Below, one piece after another: positions 1 to 6,200 of a stretch of 7,591 bases of DNA (within the stretch, counting starts at the first letter, position 1; every line of letters begins with the position of its first letter). The translations under genes and the position numbers were made by a program. Where the stretch lies: assembly GCA_903898975.1 (NCBI GenBank), contig CAIUHT010000011.1, forward strand, positions 1 to 7,591, read 5' to 3'. The notes beneath the pieces are model-generated. The model saw nothing but the letters and a program-made list of their open reading frames with translations. It was not told the DNA's origin and did no database searches. The stretch comes from an uncultured Planctomycetaceae bacterium. GTDB lineage: Bacteria; Planctomycetota; Planctomycetia; Planctomycetales; Planctomycetaceae.

Positions 1-1802
1 CACGCCGACTCGCCGAGAATGGCTGCCAGGTTCTTGTTCCCATGGTGGTTAACCGCGAGCAGACTTTTTCAGGCCATCCCGATGTGCGATTCACGAATCA
101 GCCACACCGCGAGTTCATTTACCGTCAGGCATTCGAGATGGGCCGGCATGTTATCGGATACGAAGTACAGAAGGTGCTGGCTGGTATTGACGAATTCGTT
201 CGACTGAATGACCTGGGGCAAAAGCCTTTGCCCATCGGAGTCGCTGGTATTGGCGAAGGCGGGTTGCTGGCACAGTACTCTGGTGCTGTCGATACTCGAA
301 TCGGTGCCACTTGGGTGGGGGGCTACTTTGGCCCCCGTGAAAAACTCTGGGAGGAGCCCATCTATCGGAACGTCTGGGCCCTGCTCTGCGAGTTTGGTGA
401 CAGTGATCTGGCAAGTCTGATTGCACCACGCGGGTTGGTGATCGAGGCGGGACGGGCTCCCGAGGTAACGGGGCCCCCAGCCCCCCTTGCGGGGCGGTCG
501 GGCGGCGCTGCTCCCGGCCGAATTGTTTCACCCACGGCCACCGAAGTGCAGGTCGAGGCCGATCTCGCGAGGCCTCATTTTCAGAAACTGCAGGTGGCCG
601 ATCACCTGGCCCTCGTGATACCGGTCAATGCTGGTGCCGGATGTGGCTCACGATCCGCCACACTGGCATTCCTGCAGCAACTCTCTGTCAACCCCGCTCA
701 CGCCGGGGAACTGGCCCCGCAGGCCCCTCAATCCCTTCTCGATGGGTTCGATTCCAACCTGCGACTTCAGCGGCAACTGGAGGAATTGGTCAACTTCACT
801 CAGAAACTCCTTCGACGAAGTGCTCGAGTCCGTGACTCCCTGTGGAGTAAGGCGAGTCGCAAGGGAGTGGAGGAGTGGCAGGCGACCGCCGAACCTTACC
901 GTCAGATGGTCTATGACGAACTGATCGGTCGCCTGCCGCCATCGACGATGCCTCTCAATCCCCGGACGCGGTTGCTGCTGGACGAACCCCGCTACAGGGC
1001 TTACGAGGTCGTCCTGGATGTTTACCCCGACATTATTGCCGGTGGAATCCTGCTGCTGCCCAAAGATTTGGAACCAGGCGAACGGCGGCCTGTCGTCGTC
1101 TGTCAGCACGGGCTGGAGGGAGTGCCGATGGATACCATTTCGCGAACGGTCGAGGGATTCAATTACTACTCCGCATTCGCTCACGAGTTGGCGAATCGTG
1201 GCTTCATCACCTACGCACCCCAGAATCCCTACCGCGGTCGCGATCGATTTCGGACCCTCCAGCGGAAGAGCAATCCCCTCAAGCGGAGCCTGTTCAGCTA
1301 CATCATCCCCCAACACGAGCGAACCCTCGAATTCCTTAAGGGTTTACCAAATGTTGACCCGACCCGGATCGCGTTCTACGGGCTGTCATACGGTGGTAAA
1401 ACGGCGGTACGAGTCCCTCCCTTTGTCAAGGATTACTGTCTTTCGATCTGCTCGGCCGATTTCAACGAGTGGGTGGTTAAAAACACCACGGTTTACGATG
1501 GCTACAGTTATGTCTTCACCGGAGAGTACGAGATCTTCGAATGGAATATGGGCCACATCGCGAACTATGCGGAATTGTCGAACCTGATGGCCCCCCGGCC
1601 ATTCATGGTCGAGCGAGGTCATGACGATGGTGTCGCCCCTGACGAATGGGTGGCATGGGAGTACGCCAAGGTTCGTCGGCACTATGCCAAACTCGGGCTG
1701 TCTGACCGAACGGAGATCGAGTTCTTCAATGGGCCGCATAAAATCAACGGGGTTCAGACGTACGAGTTTCTGCATCGGCATCTGAACTGGCCCCGACCGT
1801 GA
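1..1802 (+). CDS. Tandem alpha/beta-hydrolase (dienelactone hydrolase/acetyl-xylan-esterase-like), 5'-truncated by the window
   Basis: Probable two-domain serine hydrolase, likely acting on an ester; the substrate is unknown. The frame is already open at base 3 (599 visible residues, numbered here from that codon). The ATG at 42 is probably internal: it lacks a ribosome binding site and family-like sequence (LAENGCQVLVPM) runs into it. Domain 1 (about 1-210) has the NQPHREF and GGYFGPRE segments but its nucleophile elbow reads GIGEGG, with Glu85 in place of serine. A Gly/Pro/Ala-rich linker follows. Domain 2 (about 340-599) has QHGLEG (His369), the elbow GLSYGG with Ser462 as nucleophile, Asp542 in ERGHDDGVAPDEW as probable acid, and His579 in FFNGPHKING as catalytic base. 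Domain 1 is therefore probably inactive and domain 2 active. No signal peptide can be judged because the N-terminus is missing. The TGA overlaps the next gene's GTG, so the two are probably cotranscribed. Family membership is sure; the reaction is not. Confidence 0.9.
   Translation, partial: RRLAENGCQVLVPMVVNREQTFSGHPDVRFTNQPHREFIYRQAFEMGRHVIGYEVQKVLAGIDEFVRLNDLGQKPLPIGVAGIGEGGLLAQYSGAVDTRIGATWVGGYFGPREKLWEEPIYRNVWALLCEFGDSDLASLIAPRGLVIEAGRAPEVTGPPAPLAGRSGGAAPGRIVSPTATEVQVEADLARPHFQKLQVADHLALVIPVNAGAGCGSRSATLAFLQQLSVNPAHAGELAPQAPQSLLDGFDSNLRLQRQLEELVNFTQKLLRRSARVRDSLWSKASRKGVEEWQATAEPYRQMVYDELIGRLPPSTMPLNPRTRLLLDEPRYRAYEVVLDVYPDIIAGGILLLPKDLEPGERRPVVVCQHGLEGVPMDTISRTVEGFNYYSAFAHELANRGFITYAPQNPYRGRDRFRTLQRKSNPLKRSLFSYIIPQHERTLEFLKGLPNVDPTRIAFYGLSYGGKTAVRVPPFVKDYCLSICSADFNEWVVKNTTVYDGYSYVFTGEYEIFEWNMGHIANYAELSNLMAPRPFMVERGHDDGVAPDEWVAWEYAKVRRHYAKLGLSDRTEIEFFNGPHKINGVQTYEFLHRHLNWPRP
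318..336 (+). repeat. GC-rich hairpin inside the tandem hydrolase gene
   Basis: GGGGGC (318-323) and GCCCCC (331-336) are exact reverse complements around a seven-base loop. They encode the conserved GGYFGPR segment, so the hairpin is probably a by-product of the protein sequence and GC-rich codons. Confidence 0.3.
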
Positions 1803-2881
1803 AAGATCTGCTGCATTTTGGCAAGCCAGAAGTGCTGGGACTCGACATCGGAGGGGCGAATCTCAAGGCGGCGACCACTTCTGGCAGGGCCATCGCGGAA
1901 CCTTTTCCCCTATGGCGAGACCCCGCAGGGCTGACGGATCGTCTGAAGGGACTGATGGCCCGCCTGAAACCATTCGACTCGATTGCCGCGACCATGACAG
2001 GCGAGTTGGCCGACTGCTACCCCACCAAGGCGGAAGGGGTCTCGTCCATTGTCGCGTCAATCGAGAGTGCCGCGAATGGAGCCCCACTGGCCCTCTGGTC
2101 TACAGAAGGACGGTTTGTCTCGGCCGACGCCGCACGCGCCGAACCACTACAGCTGGCAGCGGCAAATTGGCTGGCGCTAGCCGCATGGGTCGGCCGACTG
2201 GTCCCTCGGGGGCGAACCTTGTTGCTCGATATTGGTTCGACCACCACCGATCTGATCCCTCTTCGAGATGGAATTCCGGCTGCGCGTGGCCGGACTGATC
2301 TGGGGAGACTTCTCGCGAGAGAGTTGGTCTATACAGGTGTGCGGCGTACCCCACTGTGTGCCACCGCCTCTCATGTGTCGCTCCGTGGAGCATTAGTCCG
2401 GCCCGCCGCCGAGCTATTCGCCACGACCCTCGATCCCCTGCTGTTGCTGGGGGAGATTGCTGAACAGCCGGATGATCGGGACACAGCCGACGGTCGCCCG
2501 GCGACGCGACTAGCCGCTGGCGAGCGACTGGCCCGCTGTCTCTGTTGTGATCAAGGGGAACTGACTGCGGACGAGTTGCAGGATCTTGCGCGGCAGTTTG
2601 TTGCTGCCCAGGTCACGGAGCTGGATCAGGCCATCCAGACTCTGGCCGATCGGGAGGGTGGAGAGTTCGAGCAGGTTCTTGTGTCGGGATCTGGAGGCTT
2701 TCTCGGACGGAAAATTGCGCAGTCTCATCCCGCGACGCACGCTGCCAGGAAGATCGACTTGGGTCAACTGGTCTCTCCCGCAGTCGCAGCGTCAGCCCCA
2801 GCCTGCGCAGTGGCAGTACTCTGGTCGGAACAGCGCTGCCGAGAGGAACGATCAACAGGCCTGGGAGCGGGAAACATATGA
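1799..2881 (+). CDS. mfnF: MfnF-like ASKHA protein (hydantoinase/oxoprolinase type; methanofuran / H4MPT-linked C1 pathway)
   Basis: A 360-residue cytosolic protein of the hydantoinase A/oxoprolinase branch of the ASKHA (actin-like ATPase) fold. Visible motifs are phosphate-1 DIGGANLK (16-23), phosphate-2 DIGSTTTDL (144-152) and the adenosine-type LVSGSGGF (294-301). This layout matches the family first named 'probable H4MPT-linked C1 transfer pathway protein'. Its archaeal member MfnF joins the aminomethylfuran diphosphate unit to the tyramine-glutamate part of methanofuran. Bacteria with that C1 route use methanofuran-like cofactors for formaldehyde oxidation or formate reduction, so the role here is inferred by homology. 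GTG at 1799 overlaps the upstream TGA by 4 bases and has no clear ribosome binding site, which suggests translational coupling. A second GTG at 1832, just before GLDIGG, is an alternative start. No other C1-pathway gene is visible in the window, and the bacterial substrate could differ. Confidence 0.82.
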   Translation: MKDLLHFGKPEVLGLDIGGANLKAATTSGRAIAEPFPLWRDPAGLTDRLKGLMARLKPFDSIAATMTGELADCYPTKAEGVSSIVASIESAANGAPLALWSTEGRFVSADAARAEPLQLAAANWLALAAWVGRLVPRGRTLLLDIGSTTTDLIPLRDGIPAARGRTDLGRLLARELVYTGVRRTPLCATASHVSLRGALVRPAAELFATTLDPLLLLGEIAEQPDDRDTADGRPATRLAAGERLARCLCCDQGELTADELQDLARQFVAAQVTELDQAIQTLADREGGEFEQVLVSGSGGFLGRKIAQSHPATHAARKIDLGQLVSPAVAASAPACAVAVLWSEQRCREERSTGLGAGNI

Positions 2882-2952
2882 GCCACGCGATTACGGTTCG
2901 CCAACAACAGCCCGTTCCTGATTTCGAGCAGCCAAGCATTTTCGCTAGCTGA
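2878..2952 (+). CDS. Possible 24-codon micro-ORF coupled to the mfnF-like gene, or remnant of a lost gene
   Basis: ATG at 2878 overlaps the mfnF-like TGA in an ATGA junction and is preceded by GGGAG (2863-2867), a plausible ribosome binding site about 10 bases upstream. The peptide begins MSHAITVRQQQPVPDF and ends at TGA 2950-2952. It matches no family I know and has no membrane segment. If the stop were read through, the frame would continue only to TAG at 3055-3057, so a long gene broken by a single point mutation is not supported. It could be a genuine small coupled gene, the stub of a deleted downstream operon member (an amino-acid-kinase partner, MfnE type, is the known companion in the pathway), or chance. 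Confidence 0.3.
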   Translation: MSHAITVRQQQPVPDFEQPSIFAS

Positions 2953-2985
2953 ATAACTTGGCCGCGAGTTTTCTCCGCTCTGACG

Positions 2986-3028
2986 TGCTGGGAGCAACTG
3001 GTCTCGTCGGCCCCGCACATCTCCAGCA
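2986..3028. repeat. Imperfect inverted repeat downstream of the mfnF operon
   Basis: TGCTGGGAG (2986-2994) can pair with CTCCAGCA (3021-3028) over eight base pairs with a single bulged G, enclosing 26 bases. No T tract follows, so it does not look like a standard intrinsic terminator. It might be an mRNA 3'-end stabiliser or an operator, or be coincidental. Confidence 0.25.
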
Positions 3029-3114
3029 GGGATTCAGGCACGCCATATCGGTTGTAGTGACTTCCCAGATTGTGCAGGACGCTTGAGTCGGGTAAGGCTG
3101 CACGAGAGGAATTG

Positions 3115-3143
3115 GGGAACCTTTTGAACGTGATGCGCGTCTT
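3115..3143 (+). promoter_or_regulatory. Candidate ECF-sigma-type promoter for the giant exported-protein gene
   Basis: GGGAACC at 3115-3121 resembles the GGAAC -35 core of many extracytoplasmic-function sigma factors. CGTCTT at 3138-3143 resembles their CGTC -10 core. The spacer from the end of GGAACC to CGTC is 16 bases, the usual distance. Transcription would begin near 3149-3151 and leave a leader of roughly 137 bases. Planctomycetes are known for many ECF sigma factors, and an exported protein fits envelope-responsive control. A housekeeping alternative is TAGAAT at 3160-3165 as a -10, but no good -35 lies 16-18 bases upstream of it (TTGAAC at 3124-3129 is 30 bases away). Confidence 0.35.
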
Positions 3144-3154
3144 CTGCCAGACCC

Positions 3155-3181
3155 CCCGTTAGAATAAGGGGCTTGAACGGG
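3155..3181 (+). repeat. Short inverted repeat in the presumed 5' leader
   Basis: CCCGTT (3155-3160) and AACGGG (3176-3181) are exact reverse complements separated by 15 bases. They lie just downstream of the start point predicted for the ECF-type promoter. A 5'-end stabilising hairpin is possible. The stem is only six pairs and may be chance. Confidence 0.25.
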
Positions 3182-3275
3182 TCGAAAGGGCACCTGCTGA
3201 GAGGGTCTCTATCCCACTTTGCTGGGTGAAGGGGCGTACGCAGGATCGAATCGGGCCCACGTGGCCAAGCCGACT

Positions 3276-3281
3276 GGGAGA
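3276..3281 (+). promoter_or_regulatory. Ribosome binding site deciding the start of the giant gene
   Basis: GGGAGA ends six bases before the ATG at 3288. Together with the immediate MRRLL signal-peptide sequence it fixes this ATG as the start over the in-frame ATG at 3342, which falls inside the signal peptide. Confidence 0.65.
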
Positions 3282-3287
3282 GCTGTC

Positions 3288-6200
3288 ATGAGGCGTCTAC
3301 TGACCGCGTGTTTGGTTTTTCTCGGGGGAGTTCATCAGGCCATGGCGGGAGGCGAAATCGGCTTCGTGGAGGATTTTGTGCTGGCTCCGGATCGTGGAGC
3401 GGCCCTTGGGAAACTCATTCCAGGCACCGAGGATTACTATTACTACACGGCGCTACACCTGCTGGCCAACGAGCAGTACGACAAGGTCGCCCCCCTCGTC
3501 GAGGCCTGGGTCCAGCGACACCAGGAGACCCCGCAGGTCTGGGAGATTCGCACACGACTGTCACTGCTGACCCACACTCGGGATCCTCAGGCCACCCTGG
3601 GTCACATTCAGCGTCGCCTGGGCTTGGGATTTCCCCATGCTCGCGAGGATCTCTCCGCCGAGCCCAATCTCCCCACGGAACTCAAGCCGCAGGAAATCAG
3701 CCGGGCCGCCTATACCTCCCGAGCTCACACGGCGACGAATCACACCACAGTCGATGGATTTGAGGACACGGCGCTTGAGTGGCTGCTGGAAGAGAAGCTG
3801 AATCCCGCGCAGCGACGCAGCCTGCTGTCCAGGCTCACAAGACCCGACCTTACCGGGTTGGTGCCTGCCATTGTTGAGGACCTGCAGGCCCCCAACTCAG
3901 GAGGGTTTGGGTCCCTGGGAATTCACACCCAACTGCTGCTGCCCCAGTTAGAGGAACTGGTGCGCTTGCGTCCTGAGCTTTTGAACCATCAGGCCGTTGT
4001 GCGAGCATGGCTCACGCGGCTGCAACCCTCAGCCGATACCGACTGGCGTAACGATACCGAACAAATCCAGGCCCACCTCACCCGAATCGCCGCGTTCGCC
4101 GCCCGCCTCGAGCCGGTCCACAACTCACTGAAAGCCCATGTGCAGTACCACCAACTGCTGCTCGACTGGCAGGCTGGCAAGCCCAATCGAGCGAAGTTCA
4201 TGGAGTATCTCAAGCTCCCCCGCCCTCTCGGCTACGTCGCTCCCCGTCGTTTGGAGTCCGAGGAGATGCAGCGCTTCGCCTGCAACCTGGGCGTGAACTA
4301 CGACGGCACAACCCTTCTTCCAGCGATCGGTAATGACGAGCCACTGGTCCGAAACTACCTGCTTTATTTCCTTAAGGATCTGGCCAATCCCGTCGAGTTC
4401 GAACCTTGGATCAACGATGACTACCTGAAGTCGCTGTTCGCCGAGGCGAAACTGACCAACGGACTGGGTAATGTCGAGCAGTGGGCCAGCCTGCTGTCAC
4501 CCGCGGCGTACAAGCAGTTCAAGGAGCGTGTTGATCTGGATTTTGAGCCGACGAATCCCCGGCACTTCAAGGCCGACCAGCCGGTGACGCTGGAGGTCGC
4601 CATTAAGAACGTTCCGTCCCTGATCGTCAAGGTGTTCGAGATCAACACTGAGGCGTACTACCGGCAGAATGGGCGGGAGGTTGATACTGATATCAATCTG
4701 GATGGTTTAGTGCCCAATTCCGAAGAAAGTTTCCAATACGCCGACGCTGCCGAGCGACGGACCGTACGGCGCTATGAGTTTCCCCAGTGTGCTGGACCAG
4801 GTGTGTATGTGATCGACTTTATCGGGAATGGTCGCAGCAGTCGGGCACTGGTTCGCAAGGGGCGGCTGCGGGCCGTCACCCGCAATGGCCCCACTGGACA
4901 GGTGCTGACGGTCATCGACGAGTCGGGACGACGGGTGCCCGGAGCGCGGGCATGGATCAAGGGACGAGAGTATCTGGCGAATGATCGTGGACAGGTTGCC
5001 ATCCCCTACAGCACCTCGCCCGGGCAGACTCCGGTGGTGCTGACCAGCGGTCGCCTGTCATGCCTCGATCAGTTCGATCATCAGCCCGAACAGTACACCC
5101 TGCTGGCGGGCCTGCATGTCGATCGCGAAGCGTTGCTTTCGCGTCGAGAAGCTCAGCTGCTGGTTCGCCCCGGATTGTTCGCCAGTGGCGAACCGGTGTC
5201 GCTGAAACGTTTGGAGGAAGTGATTCTGGAAATTCGTGCGACTGACCTGGATGGTGTCGCCACCAGCCGCGAAGTCCCCAACTTCCCACTCTTTGAAGAC
5301 CGTGAGACCGTCCACGACTTCCAGGTCCCCGCCCGACTGGCGACGCTGGAATTTGTACTCAGGGCCAAGGTCCGCAATCTCTCCCACGGTGGCGAACTTC
5401 AGGCAGTTACGGCATCGCACCGCGTCACCCTCAACGAAATCGAGAGGACTGACAAGACCGAGGACCTGCACCTGGTGCCAACCGCTGGCGGGTTTATTCT
5501 GGAACTCCGCGGAAAAATGGGGGAACCCAAGGGTGGTAGGCCGGTGCAGGTGACGCTTCGGCACCGCGAGTTCCGCCAGCCGTTCATCGTGTCGCTGAAG
5601 ACGGATAAGCAGGGACGCATTACCCTGGGAACCCTGGGCGATATTGCTGACATATCGGCGAGCGGTCCGCAGGGAGCGACCCACAACTGGCGCCTGCCTA
5701 CCGACGCCCACACTTACGGTCCCACACTGCATGGCCGGGTGGGTGAGCGTCTCAATGTTCCATTTCTACCCGGACCTGGTGGCGAATTGTCCCGCTCAGA
5801 GGCTTCGCTGCTTGAGTTGCGCGGTGACAGTTTCACACTCGACCGCTTCGAGAATCTCAGGGTCGAGGGGGGCTTGTTGCTGCTCGAGAATCTCCCCGCC
5901 GGAGATCACGACCTTTGGTTGAAGCGAGTCAATGCCCGAGTTCGTGTCCGTATCACCGCCGGTGATGCCGAGGAGGGGTTGGCGGTTGGCCCCACGCGGG
6001 TGCTTGAGATTCCCCGATTGGCCCCCGTGCAGATCTCTCAAATGCGGGTCGCCGAGGGCGAGTTGCGGGTGGAACTGTCCAACACCTCGCGATTCACCCG
6101 GGTCCACGTGCTGGCGAGTCGGTTCGCGCCCGAGTACGGTGTGTTTGACAGCCTGTCGCGTGTGCGGGGCCGGGCTCCTTTCGTGCTGATTCCGTCGCGG

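Larger units (their letters stand above)
2953..3287. other. 335-base intergenic region between the mfnF-like gene and the giant exported-protein gene
   Basis: No convincing gene is present on either strand. The region holds an imperfect inverted repeat (2986-3028), a candidate ECF-type promoter (3115-3143), a short hairpin in the presumed leader (3155-3181), a GCGTACGC palindrome (3234-3241) and a ribosome binding site (3276-3281). No hairpin followed by a T tract, as in an intrinsic terminator, can be found after the upstream operon. Antisense reading frames here and over the end of the mfnF-like gene are open but look like GC-driven shadows. Confidence 0.7.

Noticed and set aside
42..44. 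ATG at 42 as the start of the hydrolase gene
   Set aside because: The same frame is open to base 3 and encodes family-like residues before this Met, and no ribosome binding site precedes it. The true start lies outside the window.
470..500. C/G-run cluster around GGGGCCCCC as a structural or regulatory element
   Set aside because: It lies in frame in the Gly/Pro/Ala linker of the hydrolase and is explained by proline and glycine codons.
2613..3041. 142-codon antisense reading frame across the end of the mfnF-like gene and the intergenic region
   Set aside because: More than half lies antisense to a well-supported gene, the composition (Cys/Trp/Arg/Ser-rich) is shadow-like, and no ribosome binding site or family motif is seen. 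The intergenic half does look somewhat protein-like, but not enough to call.
3185..3245. Possible TPP (THI-box) riboswitch, because of GCTGAGAGGG at 3196-3205
   Set aside because: Only the CTGAGA element matches. The ACCTGATCTGG and TAATGCCAGCG segments required for the pyrophosphate and three-way-junction parts are absent, and the downstream gene is not thiamine-related.
3302..3313. Lipobox (LTAC at residues 5-8) making the giant protein a lipoprotein
   Set aside because: Only four residues precede the motif, so there is no hydrophobic core before the cysteine. The AMA signal peptidase I site at residue 20 fits better.
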